Below, piece after piece: positions 41,005-48,147 of a stretch of DNA of 48,623 nucleotides (positions within the stretch are counted from its first letter, which is position 1; each line of letters begins with the position of its first letter). Made by a program: the position numbers and the translations under genes. Location of the stretch: the NCBI RefSeq assembly GCF_001179945.1, contig NZ_CVSG01000006.1, forward strand, positions 1 through 48,623. The letters are read 5' to 3'. The DNA comes from Candidatus Pelagibacter communis. GTDB taxonomy: Bacteria > Pseudomonadota > Alphaproteobacteria > Pelagibacterales > Pelagibacteraceae. The notes below the pieces were generated by a model. It had not been told where the DNA came from, ran no database searches, and saw only the letters and a program-made list of their open reading frames with translations.

Positions 41005-41388
41005 CTATCCTGCGTAAATTGTTCTGGATAGTTTCTCAATTTTTTCTTCTGAACCTTTAATTTGTTTATATATAAATTTATTACACTCGGTATTCTTAGA
41101 TTTATTAAAAGGCTTGCCATAAACTTTATCTACGTAAACATTCATACCTTTATTCATTTCATCTTCTTTTACGCCTTCAGACGCAAGATACTCCCTAATT
41201 ACTTTTACCGAAGCTAAAGCTAATTCCATATTTTTAACTTCAATAGTTTCTGCAGGTAAAACAGCTGTAGCACTATAGTGTCCTAGACACTCTATTGTTT
41301 TTTCTTTTTGAGCTTTTGTTATATGTCCCGCAGCTATCGCTGAGCCCATAAATAATAGAGTTGCAATTAAAATAAATTTAAATTTCAT
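41005..41388 (-). CDS. Small exported protein heading the barrel-protein run
   Basis: The 127-residue protein has a clear signal peptide MKFKFILIATLLFMGSAIAA with an A-x-A cleavage site near residue 19-20. The mature part is about 107 residues, helical, with single cysteines in TIECLGHYS and NTECNKFIYK that could form a disulfide. KGMNVYVDKVYGKPFNKSKN lies between. No family recognised. It is the first gene of eight on the minus strand, with a 31-base imperfect dyad in its 5' leader. Its periplasmic location separates it from the cytosolic barrel proteins it is cotranscribed with. Confidence 0.72.
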   Translation of the reverse strand: MKFKFILIATLLFMGSAIAAGHITKAQKEKTIECLGHYSATAVLPAETIEVKNMELALASVKVIREYLASEGVKEDEMNKGMNVYVDKVYGKPFNKSKNTECNKFIYKQIKGSEEKIEKLSRTIYAG

Positions 41389-41402
41389 AGGTAATCTTAA
41401 TT

Positions 41403-41433
41403 AAATTTAGAATAGTTTAACTATGTTAAATTT
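41403..41433. promoter_or_regulatory. Imperfect dyad upstream of the eight-gene run
   Basis: AAATTTAGAATAG at 41403-41415 and CTATGTTAAATTT at 41421-41433 are inverted copies (11 of 13 Watson-Crick pairs) around a five-base centre, TTTAA. It lies 15-45 bases before the start of the exported-protein gene and 40-70 bases after the end of the enoyl-CoA hydratase gene. It could be an operator or an RNA hairpin; it is too A/T-rich to be a strong terminator. Confidence 0.35.
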
Positions 41434-41473
41434 TAATTACAGGTATGCAAATTGTCTACAACTTGAAGATGAT

Positions 41474-42232
41474 TTATTTCCAATTAGGCTTTGTTTTATT
41501 AAGAAAACTTTTTATTCCAATTTTTTTATTTTCGCTATCAAGCAATTTATAAAACTCTTGTCTCTCTTTTATTAAAGATTTTTTTAAATTTTCCTCTGAA
41601 TTAACTAAATTTTTAATTACTTGAAGTGATTTTTTTGGCTTTGACGAGATTGTATTTAAAAAGTTTAAAGTAAATTCTTTAAAATTTTCCTTAGGAATAA
41701 CCTGTGAAACAATCCCATACTTCATTGCAGTTTCAGCATCAATAATTTCTCCTGACATTGCTAAATATTTTACATTTTGATTTGAAGTAAATTTTTTTGT
41801 TTTTTGTGTACCACCAATACCTGGAATTAATCCTAAATTAATTTCAGGCAAACCAAATTTCGCTTCGGAGCTTGCAATGATTAAATCACTTGAGAGAGCA
41901 AGCTCAAAACCACCTCCTAATGCATAGCCCTCGACGAATGAGATAATTGGAATATCGATTTTTTGTAAATCATCAACTTTAGAAAAAAGTTTTTGTTTTT
42001 TTGCTTTTTTTGAGTCAAGTTTTTCAAGTTCTTTGATATCGGCTCCAGGCGAAAAAAACTTTGGACCTCCAATTAAACCGATGCACTTTATCTCTTTTGA
42101 TTTATTCAAATTTTTGGTTGCATCGCCAATTTCATTAAGTGTTTTTTGATCTAAACTATTATTTTTATTGTTAGCAATTTCGATAATTGCGTAATTTTCT
42201 CGCTTTTCTAGTTTAATATTTTTATAGTTCAT
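41474..42232 (-). CDS. Enoyl-CoA hydratase/isomerase family protein
   Basis: This 252-residue crotonase-fold enzyme acts on acyl-CoA thioesters. It shows LIGGPKFFSPGADIKELEKL (oxyanion-hole region with A-D-I-K), FVEGYALGGGFELALSSDLIIAS (second oxyanion hole) and KFGLPEINLGLIPGIGGTQ, where the Glu of LPEINLG corresponds to a catalytic glutamate of the hydratases. The SGEIIDAETAMKYGIVSQV segment is also family-typical. I prefer ATG 42232 over the TTG at 42235. It is divergent from the TerC-like gene with only 25 bases between, so control elements must overlap. Acyl chain preference unknown. Confidence 0.92.
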   Translation of the reverse strand: MNYKNIKLEKRENYAIIEIANNKNNSLDQKTLNEIGDATKNLNKSKEIKCIGLIGGPKFFSPGADIKELEKLDSKKAKKQKLFSKVDDLQKIDIPIISFVEGYALGGGFELALSSDLIIASSEAKFGLPEINLGLIPGIGGTQKTKKFTSNQNVKYLAMSGEIIDAETAMKYGIVSQVIPKENFKEFTLNFLNTISSKPKKSLQVIKNLVNSEENLKKSLIKERQEFYKLLDSENKKIGIKSFLNKTKPNWK

Positions 42233-42257
42233 CAATTAATAAGATATAAATTTCATA

Positions 42258-42830
42258 ATGACAGAGCAACTAATTATATTGATAGAAATCATCCTTATTG
42301 ACTTGGTCTTAGCAGGAGATAACGCAATTATTATTGGTATGGTTGCTTCAAAATTTGAAGATTCTAATAGAAAGAAAATAATTTTCTGGGGCATTGGTGG
42401 AGCCGTTGTTTTGAGAATTCTTTTTACTTTTATTACAGCTTATTTATTGCAAATCTCAGGTTTAAGATTAATTGGAGGAATTTTATTACTTTATATCTGC
42501 TACAAACTTTACAGAGATGTAATTCAGAATAAAATTGAAGAAAAAAATATCGAAGTTGACAACTCAAATCTTAAAAAAGCAATTTTTACAGTAATTCTTG
42601 CAGATGTAACAATGAGTTTAGACAACGTTTTAGGTGTAGCTGGTGCAGCAGGAGATCATTATACTCTTCTTGCTTTTGGCTTAGGTCTATCAATACTATT
42701 AATGGCTTTTGCAGCTAATTATACTGCTAAACTGATTAAAAAATATTCTTGGATTAGTTGGGTTGGGTTATTTGCAATACTAATCGTAGCTATCCAATTA
42801 ATATATGAGGATTTAAAAATTCTATTATGA
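42258..42830 (+). CDS. TerC/YjbE-family membrane protein
   Basis: This 190-residue integral membrane protein starts IILIEIILIDLVLAGDNAIIIGMVAS. The acidic pair of helix 1 (E-x3-D, and AGDNA) and the second DVTMSLDNVLGVAGAAGDH match the metal-binding sites of the TerC/YjbE family. It contains about six to seven helices. Members export manganese or have roles in metal-dependent secretion. It overlaps the M23 peptidase gene by 4 bases, so the pair is coupled. Metal specificity cannot be read. Confidence 0.9.
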   Translation: MTEQLIILIEIILIDLVLAGDNAIIIGMVASKFEDSNRKKIIFWGIGGAVVLRILFTFITAYLLQISGLRLIGGILLLYICYKLYRDVIQNKIEEKNIEVDNSNLKKAIFTVILADVTMSLDNVLGVAGAAGDHYTLLAFGLGLSILLMAFAANYTAKLIKKYSWISWVGLFAILIVAIQLIYEDLKILL

Positions 42831-43615
42831 TTAAATTTATAATATTTTTTTTATTAATATTTAATATTTCTCACGCAGTTGAATTTTTGGGTGATTTCAA
42901 ACAAGGCTCTTTTATTTTGGGAAAAACAGATCCAAATTCAAAAGTATTTATTGATGATAGAAAAGTAAGAGTTTCAAATGATGGATATTTCGCTTTTGGA
43001 TTAGATAGAGATAGAAAAAATAATGTTTTAATTAAAGTAAAAACTGGAAAAGAAACTAAGTTAATTGAAAAAAAGGTTTTTAAAAGAAAGTATAAAGTAC
43101 AAAGAATTGATGGTCTACCACCAAAACAGGTAACACCTCCACCAGAAGTTTATGAGAGAATTAAAAAAGATAATGTTTTAATTGGCAAAGCTAGATCTAT
43201 CGATAGTAAATTAGTATTTTTTAAAGATAAATTTATTTACCCAATTGATAAATATATTATTACAGGAGTTTACGGCAGCCAGAGAATTTTAAACGGTAAA
43301 CCAAGAAGACCTCACTATGGTATAGATTTTCATGCTCCAGAAGGTACTCCAGTTAAATCCATGATGGATGGAGTTGTCACTTTAGTAGCAAATGATATGT
43401 ACTTTACAGGTGGAACAATCATTTTCGATCATGGCCACGGCGTAAGTACTTTGTATATGCACATGAAGGATATAAATGTTAAGAAAGGCCAGAAAGTTAA
43501 GAAGGGAGAAATTGTTGGGACTCTTGGGCAAAGTGGCAGAGCAACAGGTCCGCATTTAGATATAAGGCTGAATTGGTTTGAAGTAAAGTTGGACCCTGCT
43601 TCTGTGCTCAAATAA
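42827..43615 (+). CDS. Exported M23-family peptidase (LytM domain) with an H-L-D third motif
   Basis: This 262-residue protein has a signal peptide (cleavage likely after SHA, residue 17), a middle beta domain, and a C-terminal LytM/M23 fold. HYGIDFHAPEGTPV gives Zn ligands H163 and D167, and LYMHM gives catalytic H212. The last motif reads G-P-H-L-D-I-R (H243, D245), where canonical members have G-x-H-L-H. D245 replaces the histidine expected as third zinc ligand. Whether it still hydrolyses peptidoglycan is therefore uncertain; similar H-L-D forms may exist in other proteobacteria. It overlaps the TerC-like gene and ends 2 bases before a convergent carbamoyltransferase. Confidence 0.85.
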   Translation: MIKFIIFFLLIFNISHAVEFLGDFKQGSFILGKTDPNSKVFIDDRKVRVSNDGYFAFGLDRDRKNNVLIKVKTGKETKLIEKKVFKRKYKVQRIDGLPPKQVTPPPEVYERIKKDNVLIGKARSIDSKLVFFKDKFIYPIDKYIITGVYGSQRILNGKPRRPHYGIDFHAPEGTPVKSMMDGVVTLVANDMYFTGGTIIFDHGHGVSTLYMHMKDINVKKGQKVKKGEIVGTLGQSGRATGPHLDIRLNWFEVKLDPASVLK

Positions 43616-43617
43616 AA

Positions 43618-45453
43618 TTAATCTAACTCAAACTTATTTTTATAGTCTTTTAATAAAGACTTATCTTGATCTTCTTTAAAAAGAACAAAATTTTCAATTA
43701 CCAAAACATCTAAATTAGTTCCCATAAAACAATTAAATGCATCCTCTACACTACAAACTATAGGTTCTCCACGAACGTTAAAAGAGGTATTTACAAGAAC
43801 TGGGCAATTAGTGATTTTCTTAAACTCATTAATTAAATCATAATATTTTGGATTAGTTTCTTTATGGACAGTCTGAATTCTTGCAGAATAGTCGACATGG
43901 GTGATTGCGGGTATTGATGATCTTTTAATATTTAACTTATCAATTCCAAATAATTTATTATCTTTTTCTGACATAGTAATTTGTTTTTCTTTTTTTACGT
44001 CAGAAACTAAAAGCATGTATGGGCTGTCATAATCTATTTCAAACCATTCCTTAACATCTTCTCTCAAAACTGAGGGCGCAAAAGGTCGAAAACTTTCTCT
44101 AAACTTTATTTTTAAATTTAATTCTTTTTGCATTTTTTCTGATCTTGGGTCGGCTAAAATTGAACGAGCACCTAAGGCTCTCGGTCCAAATTCCATTCTA
44201 CCTTGAAACCAACCAACAGTTTTACTGTTTGCAAGTTCTTTAGCAACTTGTGATGAAATTTCTGAAGATGTTTTTTCTTTGTAAACTGCTTTTAAAGATT
44301 TTAAGTTTCTTTCTATAGAGCTTGCTTCGTGTCGAGGGCCTAAATAAGCTCCTTTCATTTTATCTTTCAAATCTTTTCTAGGTTTATCTAGTTCTCGGTG
44401 CCAGTAAGCTAATGCTGCACCCAAAGATCCTCCCGCATCACCAGCTGCTGGTTGTATCCATATATTCTCAAAATAATTTTTTCTTAAAATTTTACCATTG
44501 GCAACACAATTTAAGGCCACTCCACCAGCCAAACATAAATTTTTTATTTTATACTCTTTGACAATATCTCTAGTTAATCTTAATACAACTTCCTCCGTTA
44601 CTGCTTGTATTGAAGATGCTATATCCATGTGAAAATCTGTTAATAAATCTTTTTTTGAGTTCCTAACTGGTTGGCCAAATAAATTTGAGAACTTTTTATT
44701 TGTCATTGTTAAACCTGTTGCATAGTTGAAGTATTTCATATTTAACTTAAAAGAGCCGTCCTCCTTTAAATCCATTAATTCTTTAATAATCAAATCTTTA
44801 TACTTAGGCTTTCCGTAAGGAGCTAAACCCATCACTTTATACTCTCCGCTATTAACTTTAAAACCTGTGTAATAAGTAAAAGCGGAATAAAGTAGTCCCA
44901 ATGAATGTGGAAAATGTATTTCTTTTAACATATTTAATTTATTTTCTTTTCCAATAGCAACAGTTGTTGTTGCCCATTCACCGACACCATCTAAGGTCAA
45001 AACAATAGCTTCTTTAAATGGAGATGGATAAAATGCACTAGCTGCATGACTATAATGATGCTCAGAAAATTTAATCTTATTTATATCTTTAAAATCTTCA
45101 TCATGACTTTTAAGATTATCGAAAAGAAATTTTTTTTGAAATAACTTTTCTCTAAGCCAAATAGGCATTGATAAACTAAAAGATTTAAATCCTTTTGGAG
45201 CAAATGCCATATAAGTTTCGAGAAGCCTCTCAAATTTTAAAAATGGTTTTTCAAAGAAAACTATATGATCAATATCACTTAATTTTATTTTTGCTTCTGA
45301 CAAAACATAATTTATAGCATTTATAGGGTATCTAGCATCGTGTTTTTTTCTAGAAAATCTCTCCTCTTGAGCTGCGGCTACTATTTCACCGTCTATTATA
45401 AGTGCTGCTGCACTGTCATGGTAAAAAGCTGATATGCCAAGTATAGATGTCAC
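43618..45453 (-). CDS. NodU/CmcH-family carbamoyltransferase
   Basis: This 611-residue enzyme carbamoylates a sugar or other hydroxyl using carbamoyl phosphate and ATP. The N-terminal Kae1-like half has ILGISAFYHDSAAALIIDGE and AAQEERFSRKKHDARYP, with the metal-binding H in EHHYSHAASAFYPSPF and LTLDGVGEWATTT; LCLAGGVALNCVANGKI is the ATP-site helix. The C-terminal YrdC-like half has YLGPRHEASSIE and GRMEFGPRALGARSILADPR. It begins with GTG directly after the stop of the DUF5989 gene (TAAGTG), so translation is probably coupled. Confidence 0.94.
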   Translation of the reverse strand: MTSILGISAFYHDSAAALIIDGEIVAAAQEERFSRKKHDARYPINAINYVLSEAKIKLSDIDHIVFFEKPFLKFERLLETYMAFAPKGFKSFSLSMPIWLREKLFQKKFLFDNLKSHDEDFKDINKIKFSEHHYSHAASAFYPSPFKEAIVLTLDGVGEWATTTVAIGKENKLNMLKEIHFPHSLGLLYSAFTYYTGFKVNSGEYKVMGLAPYGKPKYKDLIIKELMDLKEDGSFKLNMKYFNYATGLTMTNKKFSNLFGQPVRNSKKDLLTDFHMDIASSIQAVTEEVVLRLTRDIVKEYKIKNLCLAGGVALNCVANGKILRKNYFENIWIQPAAGDAGGSLGAALAYWHRELDKPRKDLKDKMKGAYLGPRHEASSIERNLKSLKAVYKEKTSSEISSQVAKELANSKTVGWFQGRMEFGPRALGARSILADPRSEKMQKELNLKIKFRESFRPFAPSVLREDVKEWFEIDYDSPYMLLVSDVKKEKQITMSEKDNKLFGIDKLNIKRSSIPAITHVDYSARIQTVHKETNPKYYDLINEFKKITNCPVLVNTSFNVRGEPIVCSVEDAFNCFMGTNLDVLVIENFVLFKEDQDKSLLKDYKNKFELD

Positions 45454-45606
45454 TTAAAAAATTGTATAAATAAACGGCGCTACTGCTGAACCTTGGCTTA
45501 AAACAATTAAAATTCCAAATAAAGCTAGAACTAGAATTATAGGTAACAACCAATATTTTTTTCTTTCTTTTAAAAATTCCCAGAATTCTTTTATAAATTC
45601 AATCAT
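45454..45606 (-). CDS. DUF5989 family small membrane protein
   Basis: This 50-residue frame (ATG 45606, stop TAA) reads MIEFIKEFWEFLKERKKYWL, then LPIILVLALFGILIVLSQGS and ends AVAPFIYTIF. A charged amphipathic N-terminus is followed by one membrane helix and the QGSAVAPFIYT tail that defines DUF5989. It lies exactly between an SGNH hydrolase and a carbamoyltransferase, the usual place of this family. It is likely a membrane partner of one of them. The codon immediately after its stop starts the carbamoyltransferase. Confidence 0.88.
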   Translation of the reverse strand: MIEFIKEFWEFLKERKKYWLLPIILVLALFGILIVLSQGSAVAPFIYTIF

Positions 45607-45611
45607 TTTAC

Positions 45612-46604
45612 CTAATTCAATACACCTTTATCAATTAATAACTTTGAAACAAATTTATGTCCAGCAGAAGATAAGTGCACAGGATCAAAATTTAAAAAAA
45701 GTTTTTTATTATCATTTTTATTGCAAAAATCATTAGAAAAATCAAATAATTGCTGATTTAATTTTCTAAATAAAAGACTAATTTGATATTGAGGGTTCAT
45801 AATATCAAACTGACAATCTTTCTTAATTTGATACTTGTAGGGTAATAATATAAATTTTACCTCTAACTGTTTTTTGTCTGCATAGTCTATTATTTTTTTA
45901 AGATTTTTTTCATACTCTTCTAAATAATTTTTATTTAAATAATAAGGTGACATATAATTATAATGCCTTTTTACGTTATTTGTACTTACTGCCTTAATGA
46001 GATTAAATGTGGCTGACTTATCTCTTAAAAAAAAATTTAATTTAATAAATAATTTATTATTAATTAGTTTTGAAATAAAATTTTTATTATCATAAATTTC
46101 TGTTTCTAAGTTTTCTTTTTGTAAAACTCCCTCCTGCAGAACGATATCATTTAAACATAAAAAAATTAATATCTCTTTTACTTGAGGGAAATCATTATTA
46201 TATTTTTTTATTAAAAATGTATAATCTTCTAATCTATGTCCAGCCACAGATGTATTTAATAAATTTTTTTTTGATTGGCTTCTGAGTCTACCAATAAAAG
46301 TGTTTCTTTCCTCTACGGAAACTCCAAAACTCACGCTGTCCCCCAAAATAATTATAGATTTTTGATTATCTATTAATTTATAGTCTGTAAGAGGCACTCT
46401 AAATCCATTAGGATCTGTCTTAATCATTTCACCCATAACTACCATAGATATATTGGGCTTATGATATGTTATGCCATCCTTTTTAAAAAAAGACTTTTTA
46501 TTAAACCCTTGTAATTCGACTATGTTAAAAATTCTTAAAGAGAATTCTATTATTAAAAAAATAAATATGATGGTTAAGAAATTAACAAACAAAATTTTTT
46601 TCAT
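45612..46604 (-). CDS. Membrane-anchored SGNH/GDSL hydrolase
   Basis: This 330-residue protein has an N-terminal membrane helix (FVNFLTIIFIFLIIEF) and a catalytic domain with the block I motif IIILGDSVSFGVSVEE and the C-terminal block V DPVHLSSAGH with the DxxH pair. NTSVAGHRLEDY matches block II and FLCLNDIV block III, with Asn-Asp. I moved the start from an in-frame ATG at 46652 to ATG 46604, which shares one base with the stop of the preceding gene (TGATG) and starts just before the hydrophobic segment. It probably modifies surface polysaccharide, for example by removing or transferring acyl groups. Confidence 0.88.
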   Translation of the reverse strand: MKKILFVNFLTIIFIFLIIEFSLRIFNIVELQGFNKKSFFKKDGITYHKPNISMVVMGEMIKTDPNGFRVPLTDYKLIDNQKSIIILGDSVSFGVSVEERNTFIGRLRSQSKKNLLNTSVAGHRLEDYTFLIKKYNNDFPQVKEILIFLCLNDIVLQEGVLQKENLETEIYDNKNFISKLINNKLFIKLNFFLRDKSATFNLIKAVSTNNVKRHYNYMSPYYLNKNYLEEYEKNLKKIIDYADKKQLEVKFILLPYKYQIKKDCQFDIMNPQYQISLLFRKLNQQLFDFSNDFCNKNDNKKLFLNFDPVHLSSAGHKFVSKLLIDKGVLN

Positions 46605-46984
46605 CAAAATTGTTTTTTCATTGATCCAATATCTTTTTTTCTTTTTATCCAATAGGATTGTTTTTTCTTTAAAAATTTAAGACCTAATAAGTCTTTTCCA
46701 AAAAGCCTGACTGTCAAGCTAATTGGGGTTAATATAATAAAATAAATTATTGCCATAACTATAGGGGCAATTATTTTACCTAAAAGCTCCCCAAATTTAA
46801 TCCAAATTTTGTTTAAAGGAGATAATATTTTTGAATTCACTAATCCTAAAATTAAAAAGATGATTGAAATTATGATTAAATATATATTTGGATTTTTGCC
46901 ATTAATAATTGGCCATAAGCCAAATCCTAAAAAAACGATAAAAAATAATATCCCAAAACTTTTGTTAGATGATTTTTTATTCAT
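46604..46984 (-). CDS. SxtJ-family small membrane protein
   Basis: The 126-residue protein has four hydrophobic segments, with FGILFFIVFLGFGLWPIING near the start, PLNKIWIKFGELLGKIIAPIVM in the middle and MAIIYFIILTPISLTVRLFGKDLLGLK towards the end. These match the SxtJ-family membrane proteins encoded beside carbamoyltransferases (named for a saxitoxin cluster gene). The C-terminal RKKDIGSMKKQF is basic and cytosolic. GAGGA precedes ATG 46984. It heads the SxtJ-SGNH-DUF5989-carbamoyltransferase run; no catalytic role is apparent. Confidence 0.85.
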   Translation of the reverse strand: MNKKSSNKSFGILFFIVFLGFGLWPIINGKNPNIYLIIISIIFLILGLVNSKILSPLNKIWIKFGELLGKIIAPIVMAIIYFIILTPISLTVRLFGKDLLGLKFLKKKQSYWIKRKKDIGSMKKQF

Positions 46985-47002
46985 AAATTTTCCTCATATT
47001 CT

Positions 47003-48091
47003 TTATTTTTTTTGGATTAAGAAGACATGTTTGTATTTACTTAATAATTGTCTGCCTCCTGCGCCTACAATTCCAAGAATTATCGCTAACAAAATTGCTA
47101 ATGATCCATAAAGAAGTGGATTACTATCAGAAAGTTTATAAATAAATTTGGAAAAAAAATTCATATTTTCAAAGCTTACAATTTCAGTTTCTTTTATTTT
47201 TCTAACTCCCTCATAAAAAAATGTATCATATGCAATAGCAATAGCGACTGAACATAATAACATTGCAAACAGAGTTTTTAAGTGAGAGCTATTAAGATAC
47301 TGACCTATCTTTTGACCAACCTGTACACCAACAATTGATCCTACGACTAAAACAATAACTAAAATTAAATCAATTGAACTGTATTTAAAAGCGTGTAACA
47401 CAGTTACTAATGCACTTATAAATACTGTCACAAATAAAGAAGTTCCAGGAATTAATTTTATTGGCATACCTATTAAATAAATCATTGCAGGAACCATCAA
47501 AAAGGCGCCTCCTACTCCAATTAACGCAGCTACAAAACCTACAATTATTCCAAGAAGTATTGGGGTAAAAGCACTTTCATAAAGTCTTGATTTGGGAAAT
47601 CTTAATTTAAGAGGCAGACGATGAATCCAGTAGTGTGAGTGGAGTTTTTTCTTTAAAATTATTTTTTTTCTTGCAGCATCAATCTCGCTTGCACCTTGTA
47701 TAAGCATTAAAGTGCCTATAATTGCAAGAAGATACATGTAGAACAGTGAAATTATAATACTTAATTTACCTGTTTCCTCAAAAAAAGTGAATGTAATGAT
47801 TCCAAGAATTGTACCTACTGTACCACCTATAATTATCATTAATCCCATCTTGTAGTCTAATGTATTTTTAAACCAATGAGTCATGGATCCAGATACTGAT
47901 GTTGCTAAAATATTATTAATTTCATTTGGCACTGCATAAATAGGCGGAATCCCTAAAAAAATTAAAAAGGGTGTCATCAAAAAACCACCGCCTACACCAA
48001 ATAGGCCGGACAAAACTCCAACGGCAAAGCTGACAAATAAAATAAAAATTACATCTATGTGGACTTGTACAATTGGAAGATAAATTTCCAT
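47003..48091 (-). CDS. TauE/SafE family membrane transporter (second copy, longer)
   Basis: At 362 residues this copy is about 86 longer than the one at 7054-7884. GVLSGLFGVGGGFLMTPFLIFLG and GFVAALIGVGGAFLMVPAMIYLIG are the two family repeats. A basic cytosolic loop after residue 140 (ARKKIILKKKLHSHYWIHRLPLK) separates the halves, and a C-terminal extension ends in another hydrophobic helix, AILLAIILGIVGAGG. The insertion and tail place it in a subfamily distinct from the first copy. It is downstream of the CADD-like gene on the same strand; substrate unknown. Confidence 0.88.
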   Translation of the reverse strand: MEIYLPIVQVHIDVIFILFVSFAVGVLSGLFGVGGGFLMTPFLIFLGIPPIYAVPNEINNILATSVSGSMTHWFKNTLDYKMGLMIIIGGTVGTILGIITFTFFEETGKLSIIISLFYMYLLAIIGTLMLIQGASEIDAARKKIILKKKLHSHYWIHRLPLKLRFPKSRLYESAFTPILLGIIVGFVAALIGVGGAFLMVPAMIYLIGMPIKLIPGTSLFVTVFISALVTVLHAFKYSSIDLILVIVLVVGSIVGVQVGQKIGQYLNSSHLKTLFAMLLCSVAIAIAYDTFFYEGVRKIKETEIVSFENMNFFSKFIYKLSDSNPLLYGSLAILLAIILGIVGAGGRQLLSKYKHVFLIQKK

Positions 48092-48147
48092 ACCTAATTA
48101 ATCATAGGTATTCTTCTTAATCTCAATTGTCAATCAAGACTTTAGAA

